From positions 62,640-126,639 of the forward strand of contig RDEW01000024.1 of assembly GCA_011109175.1 (NCBI GenBank): a stretch of DNA of 64,000 bases, read 5' to 3'. Below, in pieces: positions 1-11,929 of this stretch. The stretch comes from Dicyema japonicum. Its lineage: Eukaryota; Dicyemida; Rhombozoa; Dicyemidae. The position numbers were made by a program, and so were the translations under genes. Each line of letters starts with the position of its first letter. Positions within the stretch are counted from its first letter, which is position 1. The notes under the pieces are model-generated. The model was not told the origin of the DNA. It was given only the letters and a program-made list of their open reading frames with translations, and did no database searches.

Positions 1-1620
1 TACAGTCGTCATAATTAATTATAATTTTATTAAATAAAGAGTTGGATTAAATAAATAAAATTAAAAAATAATTTAATTAAATTCACACAATTTACATGGT
101 TTTCCGATTTGTTTAATAATTTTACCATAAAATTTAATAAATTTGTCAAAAATGTCTAATAACTTTGCCTTAATGTTTAGTAACCTTATCAAAAAGTTTA
201 AAAATTGTGTCAAAATGTTTAATACCTTTTGAATAATGTTTAATTACAGGTTAATTTGCGCAAAAATTAAATTTTAAGTGAATCTGAAGAGAGGCTACAC
301 ACATTGACACTTCAGAAGTTGACTCACAATAACCAATCCTTTGTTGTCTATCTGGAAGCTGCTCTTCGTAATTGAGAGCTAAATTGTCCTACTTCTATCT
401 AGGAATTATGATATGCGGATGACCTGGATTTTGGTTTTGAAGTATGATATCTATTCTTTTTCTAACAAGAGTACTGCAGGGTAAATGAAATTATTTTTTT
501 CAGACAAGAGTACTGCAAGTTAATTAAATTGGTCTAATTCTGAAGAATTAGACGTGAAGTCATCACAAAGCAGTCTGAAGTAGTTAGCCTGAGAATGATA
601 AGAGAATCTTTTGCCTTCTTTATAATCAAGTAACGAATGACCAACATTCGCTCTTTCGATTTGATTTTATGTGAAATATTAAAAAATCGAATAAGGTAAT
701 CGTTTGATGACAAAATAACTTTTTTGTGCGATTTTGGCAAATTTGTGCGATCAGGACTAAAAGCTTTTCAACCTCCGATGTTCTTTTCTACTTGATAGTA
801 AAAAATAGGTCATATTTCTCATTGACAGTAAAATTAGGTCAACCGTTAAAGTAATTTTAAATATACATTTGATGACAATAGATGCTATTAGTACTCTTAC
901 TATTATTCGCAACCAAATGTGGATGCAATTGTTTATTCTGACCTTGCACCCTTTTCTTATTTCTTGATTCGTGGACTTATAGGAGGACATTCTCTTAATC
1001 ATCTAAATGACCAAATTAATTTGAAATCACATTAAGATATGTTTTTGAAAATTTGAAAAAGAAAGAGTTCCTTTAACGCAATATGATGCTAGAAAATCAG
1101 CTTCAAGACGACTAGAAATTATTCAACAATTGTTTGGTTGAATGTTTATCCATGTGGTAAAATTGGCAACTTTCTGACGACGAGGCAATGAGAATAGCTG
1201 TCTCGCTCCGTCTTGACCTTAATTTTGTGTTAAATGAAAATGCACTTGTGGATGCTGGATCGATGGTTATCATCCTTTAAGCTGATTTATTGCTGTTCCC
1301 CGACATGAAGTCACTACTTGACATTAAAAAATGCACTTTCTCTGCTGGCCACACTAGTTTTTTTGCGATGGCAACGCCCCGAAGGGGTAACAATAATCCC
1401 ATTCGCTAATGGTCGAACCATGGCTTGGGGCGAACACGTGTTAAAAATATTCTCCAACAAATATGGCTGATATTTAGTTTATGACGATGAGGATCATTAA
1501 TATAGCCTAGGATCTAGCGGGACTGATTATCTTGTATGGTAAAATACCTGGCCATTAAAGTCGCTCAATCTTTTATCTCGTAAACTTGATGCTTTCAGTT
1601 AATCTATACGTACAGGGAAA
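1..1620 (+). repeat. Long dispersed repeat R1, copy 1
   Basis: This block aligns along its whole length, in the same orientation, with 24543-26265, from the shared start tacagtcgtcataattaatt onward, with scattered substitutions and small indels. It contains LINE debris on the plus strand. Near 330-440 a broken frame reads YLEAALRN followed by YADDLDF, the reverse-transcriptase palm of LINE A. At 1175-1480 a broken frame reads LSDDEAMRIAVSLRL and later FANGRTMAWG, resembling the C-terminal domain of LINE D. The repeat is therefore a composite of at least two retrotransposons that was later copied as one unit. No open gene remains. Confidence 0.75.
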
Positions 1621-2089
1621 AAACTGAGGAATGTGACCTATTCTATGGACAGCTTTTTTGGCCGAATTTCATCCAAGATTGCTGTCAACTTGTGATCGAA
1701 AACATTCAACCAATTTGTATCCTTCACAGTTGAGTTTCGGTCAATCGCGACTGTTGCAGGGAAACATGTTAAAGATAATTTTCAAGCTGCATCGTTTTCG
1801 AAAATTAGGACGGACTCAACTTTTTTGATTTACACAATGCCTTTAATTTGTTCAGAAATAATAATTTTTTTGAATCTAGTATTTGTACCCAACTCAGATC
1901 GTCAAAACGTAAATTCAATAGTGACTCGACTCTTTGCCTTAGCGTCTGATCCAAGCATAGTAGAAAATCTCGATGTCCAATGCACGGGGAAACTCCGCAG
2001 AGCGTATAGCAATTTCGGTTATCATAAGCTTCTATTAATATTTTATGTCACAGTCTTTTTAATTAATCAGCTGATTATTATTATTCATT

Positions 2090-3080
2090 AACCCGAGACC
2101 ACAGAGAAAGAAAGACAAAAGAATTGTCAACTATTTAGGTGATCCCAGATCCCGGATGCAAACGTGCCATCCAAAGCGTATGCGTCTCCATTGTTCCCAC
2201 TGCAAACAGAAGAGTCTTCATTGATTATTGCAGAGGAACCGATTGGCGACGGAAATTTCTTTGCCAACCGATTTTCTTTTGCATGAAACAGTGAGAAACC
2301 GAGTAGGTGTTCATCTTCCTCGCAAATGCAGAGAAATCCGGATCCACATGGATGAGTTGTAGATTCCGTCAGCATTGGAGGTATTTTTGTTCAACATTGT
2401 GGTCCCAGCATACGTATAGTTTTTCTCTGCTCTAAGTTTAGTTATTGGATAGTGGCCTCTGATATCGCTATTTCCATGCAACAGAGACATATCCATTGCC
2501 GGTGCGATTATTATTATAAGCAACATGCGTAAAATCATAATAGTAATAATTTCACTCGTGCAGCATTCGAAACAATCTTCCGAACCAAGTTCTTCCAAAC
2601 TCTTCGATCGCAAAACATTTTCTTCAACTCGTCCCACTTATAGACTTTTTTTCACAAGCTTTAGATCTACATCGAGTTTTTCTGTAAGTGTACGGAAACA
2701 CGGTCCCTGTGTGATTGAATGACGATATATAATTCCGATTGCTTTATTTATATTTACTGGAGTCTCTAGATAAGATCCCGTGTGACATTTATTTTCTCCA
2801 CTCCATTGGTGAGGACTTGTTTAGCATAGTAGGTAAGCTCCTGTCAAAGTCATTTCCATGATAAAGAGTTTTTCTTTGACAGGTATCCGAGTATGTCTGG
2901 TGAAATTCTGGTCTTTTTTTGGACCGACGGTCGGAGGTGAATAGAGTGCATGTTGATTTTGGAGCCGATACCGAGTGATGGTTAGCTATCAACCTATCAT
3001 GGACACAATCCACTTTCTTCCGTGCGAGTGAGACTGCTTCTGACGTCGAACTACTTCTTGTTGCAATGATAAAAAACAAA
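2090..3080 (-). pseudogene. LINE B (jockey-like) 3' remnant
   Basis: On the minus strand a frame with shifts reads KSTCTLF followed by TSDRR (2930-2980), the thumb region of jockey-type reverse transcriptases just after the polymerase palm, then the sequence GFLCICEED and PIGSSA (2200-2350). A homologous stretch lies at 28637-28920, also minus, with GFLRICEED and PIGFLC. The 3' end reads out as GTGATC...GGGTTAATGAATAATAATAAT at 2070-2150, a TAA-repeat tail. Several stops and frameshifts make it inactive. It is a 5'-truncated copy. Confidence 0.6.
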
Positions 3081-3394
3081 TTATTATTTTTACTATCTTA
3101 AAAGATTAATTCTAATTAAAATGTTCTCTATCCAATTCGATTTCTCTTCGAGCAACTATGGGAGTAAACCCAATTGTCACAGTCTTTTTCCATTTCCTCA
3201 ATATTTATAGACATCACTTCGCTCATACTCTTTCTTGAATTTCTTAATAACTAGACCGAGAGTAATATCCTTTACCCCTTCATTTAGTTATCATAACGCC
3301 GTGAAACGTCGACTTCGTCCATATATGATACAATCATGCTCTCCAAAGTCTTCTTGATTACCAGCGATTCAACATGCATACTTTCATTCACTTA

Positions 3395-3810
3395 TATTCA
3401 AAGATCTGGCATACTTTCTAGAATGTGAAGTCACTAGGCCATCCCAAGCGAGTACAATCGGGACAATCTTGACCTCTGGGTGATGTATCAACTCAAGCAC
3501 TTAGGAAAGAACGTCATACTTCCTCAGCTTTTTGCATTCCACCTGCTGTAGATTTTGGAATGATGTTATTCTCTACTTCGACCAAGATAATATGTTTCTC
3601 TTTTATCATAAATGAATAGGTCTGGCATGTTATGCTCAATAATTATATCCGATTTGATAAAGTGTCAACTGAGTCAATCATTTCAATGGATTGCACTGAA
3701 TGAGTCTTCAGTTTCTAATCGTTTTTAAGACCAAACTCACTGCAAAAGTGGAAATGTGAACACCTCACGACTTCGTTATGTCTTCCAACATAATTACCAT
3801 GCAACATCTT
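3395..3810 (-). pseudogene. LINE restriction-like endonuclease fragment
   Basis: The minus strand carries a frameshifted C-terminal domain of an R2/R4-type LINE: GRHNEVVRC (from the CCHC-like knuckle), NMPDLFIYDK, IILVEV, QQVECKKLRKYD, and KIVPIVLAWDGLVTS. The PD...E...K spacing is that of the restriction-like endonuclease (PD-(D/E)XK fold) which nicks the target DNA in this clade. Plus-strand copies of the same domain are at 39780-40260 and 43190-43740. Here the frame is broken several times, so the element is dead. Confidence 0.55.
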
Positions 3811-4129
3811 TTTACAAATATAAATTTAATTTATAAAAAAATAATGTATTGCATGGAATAACGTGATAGTTTGGTTTTCCCAGTGGTCCTGGGTTGTAAA
3901 ATAAATAATAAATAACCATGATAAAGGCCTAGTTGTGTTGTGTTCTAAAATGTATCTATTTGATAAAAAATTTTTCCCATTTCTAGTGGCAGACCCACCT
4001 TACTCAAAAGGTTCTATATTTTCATAATACCAGGAGAGGATAAATGTACTTAGATATGGGTTACGGCACGTGTCTGGACTACGGAATTAGCTAGTTTTGC
4101 TATATTCTCATCTTTGGAGGCATAAAGGA
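3811..4129. other. Intergenic, no gene seen
   Basis: AT-rich sequence with no coding frame I can support. The stretch around 3875-3915 (cagtggtcctgggttgtaaa then TAA-rich) resembles a LINE 3' end in plus orientation. Confidence 0.4.
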
Positions 4130-4544
4130 GACCAAACAAAAATCAGACGTCTAAGAAAGATAAAATCAGAAACCAGGAATACAGACTAGTTATATGAGGA
4201 ACTTCGGCAACAACGAAACCGAACATTATTAAAAATCAAGCAAACTCAGAAATCCCTATCGGCTAAAGAAATAGAAAAACAAATTGAAGACATTGAAAAA
4301 TATAAAGATGGAGTTAAAATGTTCAAAGCTATTCAATTAATAAGAAAAAGAGTGCAAGCCCCATAATAATCAATGACATCCTTGGCAGAATAATTATCAA
4401 TGAAAAGGACAAAGCAGCTACTATATCTGCTTATTACTATCATATGCTCAACTGGGACAACGAAATAGGCTATAAATTTGGTGCACAAGTCAAGCATGGT
4501 TTGGACATCCCAATTAATACACAAGAAACACTGGGTATGCCCCA
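4130..4544 (+). pseudogene. LINE A: frameshifted N-terminal part of ORF2
   Basis: Upstream of the open reverse-transcriptase frame, shifted plus-strand frames continue the same protein: LLKIKQTQKSLSAKEIEKQ, then KDGVKMFKAIQLIRKR, then IIINDILGRIIINEKDKAA and YYYHMLN. This matches the linker between the endonuclease and the polymerase in RTE-like elements. A parallel minus-strand copy at 20000-20200 reads ELIASHFERFFDVDGEK and SGPDGISAQLL at the same place. At least one frameshift and a stop separate this part from the ORF at 4545. The endonuclease itself is missing, as expected for a 5'-truncated insertion. Confidence 0.6.
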
Positions 4545-5936
4545 GTGAAGTTGGTAACAATCATTACCAATATACTCAACAAAATATTTGAAGAAAACAC
4601 TACGTTAGACATTGGCAAGGGTTGGTTAATTCCACTGCAAAAACCGGGAAAACCCAAAGGGCCCCTTTCCAACCTAAGACCAATCATCCTACTAACTACG
4701 CTGCGAAAAATCTTGTCAATCATTACATTGGAAAGAATCAAAGACAAGGTGGAGTATTTTCTGTCACCAGGACAAAGTGGTTTCCGGTCAGGCAGATCCA
4801 CTGCCGATGTCATTTGGACACACAGATGGTCAAGTGCTCTATGCCAAAAATATAAAAAGTGCATAGATGTTCTCGGAATAGACATGTCCAGAGCGTTTGA
4901 CTCAGTTCATAGAGGCAAACTTCTTGAAGTACTCACAAGCTTCCTAACAACGGATGATGTCAAAATTATACAAAAACTACTGCAGAATACGCAACTAGCA
5001 ACCAAACTCGGAAAAACTACTTCAGAATTCTTTTATACTTCACGTGGAATTCCGCAAGGAGACTCTTTGTCACCAGTTCTATTCATAATCTACCTGGAGG
5101 CTGCACTGAGAGATTTCAGGCCTTTAATTGAGAACAACAAAATAATCGAGTTAATATATGCAGACGATCTTGACTTTGTTTCTGAAGATGTTGAAATTCT
5201 TCATCACGTTCTCAAGAACTTACCAAATGCCTTTTCTAAATGGTTCTTAGTTGTCAACCAAGACAAAACTGAATATACAAAACTTGTACGAGTTGTACGC
5301 ACTTACGATGAATCATGGAGAAGGCATAAAAAAGTTGGTTCACTACTTGGAGACTCAGAAGATGTTACCCACAGAAAAATCCTTTCCACTGCTGCATATA
5401 AAAAATTCTTAACTATCTGGCGTTCTAAGAAGAGCATAACTACGAATACAAAGCTAAAATTGTATAAAACATTCGTGGTTCCAGTCCTGACATACAACTG
5501 TGGGACATGGGGGATTACGAAACGGGAAATGGACAATCTGGATCAATTTCATAGAAATCAACTAAGAAACATCTTGAAAATACATTTCCCGAAAAAGATA
5601 TCAAATTCAGCACTGTACAAAAGATGTGGCTTAGAGCCATTATCAGAGGAGATTCTCAAGGCTAAGTGGAGACTTTTTGTTCACATCTTACGAATGGATA
5701 TGTTGACTCCACCAAACATTGCAATGGAGAACTATTTCGCACAACTGAAGGGATTATTCCGTGGCAGACCTAGAGTGACTTTGCGTTCAGTACTAAATGA
5801 TGACCTAATCCGAATAAACAAAACTCTACGAAATTGTGAAGATCTTGACTCACTACGAGCAATGGCCCGGAACAGGAGAACATGGAAGAGAATGTGTGGG
5901 AGGATGCTGGACGTGGCACAAGGGGAACTTAATTAA
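4545..5936 (+). CDS. LINE A reverse transcriptase (RTE-like), open 463-aa frame
   Basis: This is the best preserved retrotransposon frame in the window. It runs from fingers to C-terminus of a non-LTR reverse transcriptase. Visible blocks in order: LRPIILLTTLRK (motif 1), SPGQSGFRSGRST, GIDMSRAFDSV with the first catalytic Asp, RGIPQGDSLSPVLF (motif B), IYADDLDFV with the catalytic Asp pair, KVGSLLGDSEDV in the thumb, YNCGTWG, then AKWRLFVHILRMD and GRPRVTL near the C-terminus. The enzyme copies its own RNA onto nicked genomic DNA. The first Met is arbitrary, because coding resemblance continues upstream in other frames. Degenerate relatives occur at 16.1, 18.6-20.4, 31.6, 36.3 and 48.9 kb. 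All catalytic residues are present, but the missing 5' half makes autonomous activity unlikely. Confidence 0.85.
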   Translation: MKLVTIITNILNKIFEENTTLDIGKGWLIPLQKPGKPKGPLSNLRPIILLTTLRKILSIITLERIKDKVEYFLSPGQSGFRSGRSTADVIWTHRWSSALCQKYKKCIDVLGIDMSRAFDSVHRGKLLEVLTSFLTTDDVKIIQKLLQNTQLATKLGKTTSEFFYTSRGIPQGDSLSPVLFIIYLEAALRDFRPLIENNKIIELIYADDLDFVSEDVEILHHVLKNLPNAFSKWFLVVNQDKTEYTKLVRVVRTYDESWRRHKKVGSLLGDSEDVTHRKILSTAAYKKFLTIWRSKKSITTNTKLKLYKTFVVPVLTYNCGTWGITKREMDNLDQFHRNQLRNILKIHFPKKISNSALYKRCGLEPLSEEILKAKWRLFVHILRMDMLTPPNIAMENYFAQLKGLFRGRPRVTLRSVLNDDLIRINKTLRNCEDLDSLRAMARNRRTWKRMCGRMLDVAQGELN

Positions 5937-7040
5937 TATAATTAATTTTTGATTTCCCGGGAGTGCTTAAAAAAAATTTGTCGTCCATGATTCTTTTCAA
6001 GGCTCACATTACGAAAAGAAACTTTAGGGTAAATATGAGTTAGTGAATTATTATTTAGTATCGTGGTGTTTTCAAAAACCTGTTTTGCTCCTCGTTTCAT
6101 TCCTCCGTCTACATTAATTGAAATTCGTTGGGATTTGAATCTAATGGCGATCTTCTCAAGTCAAGAAACTACACTAAGTTAAACATGATCCCAAGGTGGC
6201 TCATCATGAATGGAACCCCATAAAAGGCGACCTACGCGTTTGAATACGATGTCGCTTAAACTGGATGAAAACTAACAACCTACACTTCAGGTCATAATCT
6301 CATCTCTCTAGTCTTCCACCAGAGAATATATAACATCATCCAACATCTTGTTGTCCTGAATGATCTCATGTACGATCTCATTAAAATAAAAATACCATTT
6401 AATTTGGAGACCTACTAGTTAGACATCATTTGCATTTACGTATCAATTTAAAAAAATCCTCTCTCAGAATTCTATTAAGGTATGACAGCAGCTGGGAAGG
6501 CCAAGATATTGAAGTATCTAGTCTGCAAAGCAGCTGGGAAGGCTACTTTAAAAATGTGTAGTTTATTCCTCTCTTTATAAAAACTCTACACCTCTTTGAG
6601 TTTTAAAAGCTCAGAAGTCTAAAATCAGCTATTTCGTTGCGGCAATCACCGTGGCAGTCATCAGAGGGAGTAGACACAGTTCGACTGCTATTATACAACT
6701 TTAATGTTTTGTCATAGCTTATGAAATTATTATTATTTAAGCCAAAGAAACACTGTCTTAACAACTAACTAATGTTCAGATGATCCCGGCATTTCTCAAT
6801 AATCTTTTCTCGATTCTCCGACCGTGACCACACACAAATCACATAATTTATTGTTCTTGTCAGTTTTTAAAATGTCTAATAAGAGTCTTCAAAAAATCTC
6901 TATTCATGTTTATTACCGAACCAGTCAATTTTCCGGCTTCCTAGCTTAGTGACCTCTGAAGAGATCAATGCCTCAGTATTTCACTATAAATCATGTCAGA
7001 TGAAAGTTTGAATATTAGTCTATTAGGAAAATTTATAATC
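5937..7040. other. LINE A 3' flank and unannotated sequence
   Basis: The LINE A 3' untranslated part probably covers the first few tens of bases. After that I see no supportable gene. A short direct repeat (gcagctgggaaggc, near 6488 and 6531) is the only local structure noticed. Confidence 0.4.
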
Positions 7041-7359
7041 GATTATTGTTACCACATTCTGGAATCATGATGAAATTATTTTTTTCTGATTTGATACTCA
7101 AAATGTCATTTAGATTTTATTTAAGTGTCGACTTCGATCCCTTTCTTTGTGGTTCATATCATTATTTTAATGGCAAAAAAAATGATTTATGCCTAAATAA
7201 TGAGATCGAAAATCATTTTTGTGCTTTTCCTGTTGATCGCATGGAATTCTTCGCTCTGAAGCCACCTATTAGTCGAATCTGCGAATTTATGAAAAGATCA
7301 CGAAGGATTATTATTCTAAAATCATATACTGGACTCAGCACTTCAATAATTTACTAATT

Positions 7360-7875
7360 TATAATACAGGCTAGCTTTACAGTCCACCTTGTTCAAAGAA
7401 TATTACCTATGGGAGGGGGGGGGAATTATACTTTTAAATAAATTTATCAAACTGAGTTGTATCAGCAATGTTAATTATCTGCCTTATTTTTTGTCCGTTT
7501 AGGATATAGAGGGGATTATGTCGAAAATGCCAGCATTTCTGTGTCTAGCAAAACTTGATTCGAAGGAGATGTTTATCGTTCAAATAATGTTATAATTATT
7601 CTACGATGTGAAGGATTGTATTTTTCGCAAGATGGAGACAATAATAAACTTTCTCGATAAGACGAGGAGGATGGACCATCGTAAATGAATTAAAGAAACA
7701 CTGGAAATTAGAAATCGCTGACCAACTTACTAAGGAGTGCCGTAGTTGGACGGATCAAGGGGTTCTTCTAGGAACCAGAGTGAATGGCATTCCATTCAGA
7801 CGAGAATTTGGATCTAGAGGTGGTAAAATTTAGAAAGCATCCAGGCTTCACGGCAGAACGTAATACCCATTAATT
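7360..7875 (+). repeat. Gene-like repeat R3, copy 1
   Basis: Same-orientation copies lie at 33265-33800 and 41560-42020. Shared landmarks include ctttacagtccacc, gcaatgttaattatctgcc, a stretch reading roughly VKD-IF-...-FLDK, and a final cacggcag. In this copy the frame is broken by stops. The 41.6-kb copy keeps an open frame and shows what was encoded. Confidence 0.55.
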
Positions 7876-8194
7876 AAACGTAATCCCCATAATTTCAATA
7901 CGACCTGGTCACTTATTAAAATGTTTTGTTATATGTTAGTAGCAAGCCTAAAAAAATATTAAGAATTAATACTCTAAACAGTAATTTCCATATTTTACCT
8001 TATCATATTATCAAAGTTCTGATATTTTTGTGACAGACTAAATTATCCTACGTGTCCTAGTTCTTTTTATATTTCTATGCCTTTTGAGTCTGGCATATCG
8101 ACCATCCACACGAAATGCAAAAAGTTAAAAATTTATCTTAATTAAAGTAGCATTTATTTATTTAATAACGTCAAATATGCCAGTAACATAGCAA

Positions 8195-8310
8195 CGGATC
8201 AAAAAAAAGAAAGGCGATGTTAATTAGATTGTTAACTTTCATGTTGCACATGCTTTGTCATGATCTTGGCATCGCGTTAGTGTCCTAATAATAATAATGC
8301 CAGTAAGCAT
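8195..8310 (+). repeat. LINE A 3' end (5'-truncated copy)
   Basis: The block tgttaattagattgttaact...gttgcacatg...tttgtcatgatcttggcatcgcg is nearly identical to 17275-17345 at the end of the LINE A copy there. It ends in a short TAA repeat (8287-8299). It is a very short, 5'-truncated insertion of the same family. Confidence 0.7.
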
Positions 8311-8817
8311 GAGACACAATTTCTTTAAGCGCATACCCATTACCTATTGTAGGAATCCTTTAACTGAAGCAAGGAGGAATTCTTTTTGGATGTCGTTGAT
8401 ACATCTCTTGAGTTAAGTGGATCCCATGATGTCTTTATGAATTTAAGAAAGCCTAGAGCAGAAAGCTATATGTTAACTTAATAATGTGAACCACAAAATC
8501 TTGTACGATTATGAATAGCAATTATTATTAATCCAAGACCGCTGTAAAGACCTAGAACTATTTGAACCTAACAAGTTGAAACATGCCATCAGCTTGGCAC
8601 GATGTCCCCCTCTTGAACCCATACGAACACGTAGTGGACTGAGAACTAAGTATTGCAGACTCCAAAACGCCGTGCTAGGTATTGGAAATCAACAGAACAT
8701 TTTCAGGAAGTGAACAAGATCCTGTAGCTTCAGTTGCAAGTTGTTCATTCTTTGATAAGCTTCACGACATACTGGAATTTAAACAGGCAAAGGGATTATC
8801 CAGACTTGACTTCCTTA

Positions 8818-9063
8818 TCATCGGAACATGACTTTGGTGCCAGTTTCAAAATCTTCACTAAGAGTAATATTTCGGTATCTGACCTCACTATAGTGGATGA
8901 CATCATCTGGTAGATTAGTTTGAGACCCAAATATTAGCTTATTGTTGTTTGTTGATCTCCTGCTTCCAATATAGACTATCCCGTTTTCAGAAATGACCTT
9001 CCCGCCATTGACCGCGATGATATTTCGGTGGAAAAATTTAGACTCGTCAATATCCACGACTTT
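8818..9063 (-). pseudogene. IS1595/Merlin-type DDE transposase fragment
   Basis: The minus-strand frame begins VVDIDESKFFHRN and continues NGGKVISENGIVYIG and NLPDDVIHYSEVR. The start fits the first catalytic Asp block of ISXO2/IS1595-type transposases, (V)-(E/D)-(I)-DESKF followed by a basic stretch and the W/VFGG strand. Eukaryotic Merlin DNA transposons carry this enzyme, which cuts and joins transposon ends. The usual RKYNRG is degraded here and only about 80 codons remain, so this is a dead fragment. No inverted termini were located. The family call rests on motif resemblance only. Confidence 0.45.
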
Positions 9064-9423
9064 TGCTTATTATTTCTTACTGTGGAATTATGGTTTTTCT
9101 AGCAGCTCGCACCATGTTATTCAAATTTATTCAAATATAAAAACGAAAGTTTGTTGGGACAAATTTATAAAAAAAAGAATTTCTCGAGACAATTTTGCAT
9201 CTATCTTCGATTAGGAAATCATTTCCATCCATTTTTAAAATCAAATTAGGATCCACCACCAAAATATAAATTTCGAAATATTTTAATTTATTTAAATAAA
9301 TTAATAATTTTTAAAATTATCGTGAATATTTTTTTTTTTTTTTGATAATTTAGCGTGCGTCATGTTGTTCAACGTTTATGGTGCCGTCGGATATAGTCCT
9401 AAACTATATCTAAAAAGAACCAT

Positions 9424-11340
9424 TTGCTCTCTACCAACCAGAGGACTTCCCACTGGACGGCATTCTCTCACTGTTGGAACATTCCATCGATTGAGACTGT
9501 TGACCTCAGGAGACGTGGAATAAAATCAGGCCCAAAGAAGTTAACAATCCAAAGCTTTAACATAAACGGGATCAGAGGAAAGATTGCCGAACTTTCCTTA
9601 TTCTTGGAGAGGAACAGAGCGGACATCTGCCTTCTCCAGGAAACGAAGCTTACAAATAACATTTCTACTCCTTTCTTTAACGGATACAACACAGTAAGAT
9701 CCGACCGCCTATCTGGCCAAGGAGAGGGTCTACTGACTTTAGTGAGAAAAGGAATAAAATACCTCGAGAACCCTTCTCTGTTATAACTTCCATTGGAAAA
9801 ATTGAAATTGCGAATGTTTATGTTCCTCCTCCTGGCTCCTGCAAGAAAAATTTCTCCTTTGACCTATCTACCTTGGACAAACTGGAGAACTTGCTTTTAT
9901 GTGGAGACCTGAATGCGAAGCACCCTTCTTGGTTCCGCTACCAGTCCGCTGATAACAGAGGAAACCTGCTATTATCCCAAATGCAATATTTAATAATCAT
10001 AAACAACCCGAAAAAGAACACTAGGACACCATACAACACGAAGGACATGGTGACATCTCCGGACTTATCCGTATGCTCACCTCGTCTTTCCCCGATCATT
10101 AATTGGACGGTCCGTTATGACCTATGGAGCGACCACCATACAATGATAATGAAGCTGAACTGAGAAAAAGACCCCCCCGTCCGTATAGAAAATGCGTGGG
10201 ATCACGGTCGGAGCATCGAGAAAAAATGGCCCGATTATTGAGAGATGCCTGGATCACCTGAATATTAGTTATTAATTAAGACATTGTTTCTTTGGCATAA
10301 ATAATAAAAATGCTGATGATCTACTCATTATTTCACGTGATCAAAACTTCACGATTGCTTTAAAAATAGTACAAGAACTTCTGATACAAATTCAAACTTG
10401 GCTACCTCAAAAACGGATAAACATATCTTCCGGAACATTTTCCACCACTCTTTTTACCTGGACAAAAAGCTCGGAAGATGTACCGTGGATCTATTCCTGG
10501 ACAACGAAAAAAATCCCTTTTACAAATAACCCTAAAATCTGGGGGTCACTTTTGATATTTCTCAGTGGACGAAGAGGACGTGTCTGTTTGGAAAACTCCG
10601 TTTAATTCCAAATGGAATACGTCAAGAAGTTTTTCTGTCCCCTATACTCTTCAACTTTTTCTTGAATGATATCCTGACTTCGGAGCAAGTGTTTGAACTA
10701 TTACTGGCTTATGCAGATGATACTGTTATTACATCCAGGGAGCAAGACGTTCAGGTCGTTTTGGAAATATTAAAATTAATTGTAAACTACTTAATCTACT
10801 GGTTAAATGAAAACAGTCTGTCGATCAGCCCGGAAAAATAGGTTAATTCTTCCTTACCTCTGATAACAGAATATCCAACAGGACATTGGAGATAGAAGCA
10901 TATGGAAGCAAGTTGCGATTCCAAAAATGGCAGAAAATCTTGGGAGTAGTATTCGACACCCATATGACTTATTCGCGCCATGTGGGAAATGCTTCAAACA
11001 AATGTGAAAAGAAATTAACCTCTAGAATGGGATTTCTGGATTATGGATATCGGAAGTCATCCCTTTCTGAAATCATTATACAGCCAGTATCGGTATCATA
11101 TACATGTGCATCATGGGGCCCCACAATTTCTTGGACGAATGCCCAGAGAATTGCGGCAACCCAAAAAGAGCGTTTTCCGTGATAGAAAACTAGATCAAAG
11201 GCGATCTAAATTCTACACATACCCCCTTGGAAGAACTAATAAGAAGAAAAGGAGGCCAAACTCAGCGAAACCAGAGGATCACTCGTCCACTGCGTTCTTG
11301 TGCTGGATTGAGGGAAGACCACCGTCCAAGCTGAGAGCCC
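9424..11340 (+). pseudogene. LINE C (jockey-like): endonuclease plus reverse transcriptase
   Basis: A nearly full-length second LINE family, broken into frames. An APE-type endonuclease occupies 9535-10160: IQSFNINGIRGK, CLLQETKL, CGDLNAKH and LWSDHHTMI, the four signature blocks of the exonuclease-endonuclease-phosphatase fold that nicks target DNA. The polymerase is compressed and damaged: FLSPILFNFFLNDIL and LLAYADDTVITS (10620-10730), then LNENSLSISPEK. The thumb reads KILGVVFDTHMTYSRHV and CASWGPT (10935-11120). A homologous C-terminal piece is at 52060-52360, minus. The central polymerase is partly deleted, with several stops, so it is inactive. Confidence 0.75.
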
Positions 11341-11929
11341 TATTGGAATTGGCGGGATCACATAATTTGTGTTTTTGTTTTTAACTCTTTGTAGTCTTTG
11401 GAAATAAATTTCAACATCAATTGGTGTTTTGGGTTAATAATAATAATTTTTTAATTAATTACAAATAATATCTCATGCAATGGTTGTAGGAATTAGTTAC
11501 TCTTCTCTTCAGAAACTATATTTTACTGGGAAGAATACTACTTTCCGGTTACGGACCCTTTGTGTAAGTTGATGGTCGCATTCTGGTCTGGGAGTTTTGG
11601 AGATCTTCGGTTGCAGAATTCTCCAGCCTTAGATACTCTCAAACAGTATAAGGATTTATTATACAGCAGTGGGGGCAGTTGATTCTATGATTTTGAATGT
11701 TTGTAGAAACGAAAAAACTTTGAAAACCAACACCATATAATAAAAAAAGCATTTTTCTTTTTACACGCCCACGTGGGATTTCGTCGTTATGGGTGTAAAA
11801 TGTGATTTTCCTTTTTAATTCGCTTTTGAGTCAAGAAAGGCAATGATCAAGAGTTTTGTTTGGAAGAGACTGGAGGAGGTTGTTAATAAATGAAAAGGGA
11901 AGCTTAATAAGCTCTATATGAGAGGTAGT
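11341..11929. other. No gene seen
   Basis: Sequence between two LINE remnants. It includes the AT-rich tail after LINE C (around 11420-11470). I found no supportable coding frame. Confidence 0.4.
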
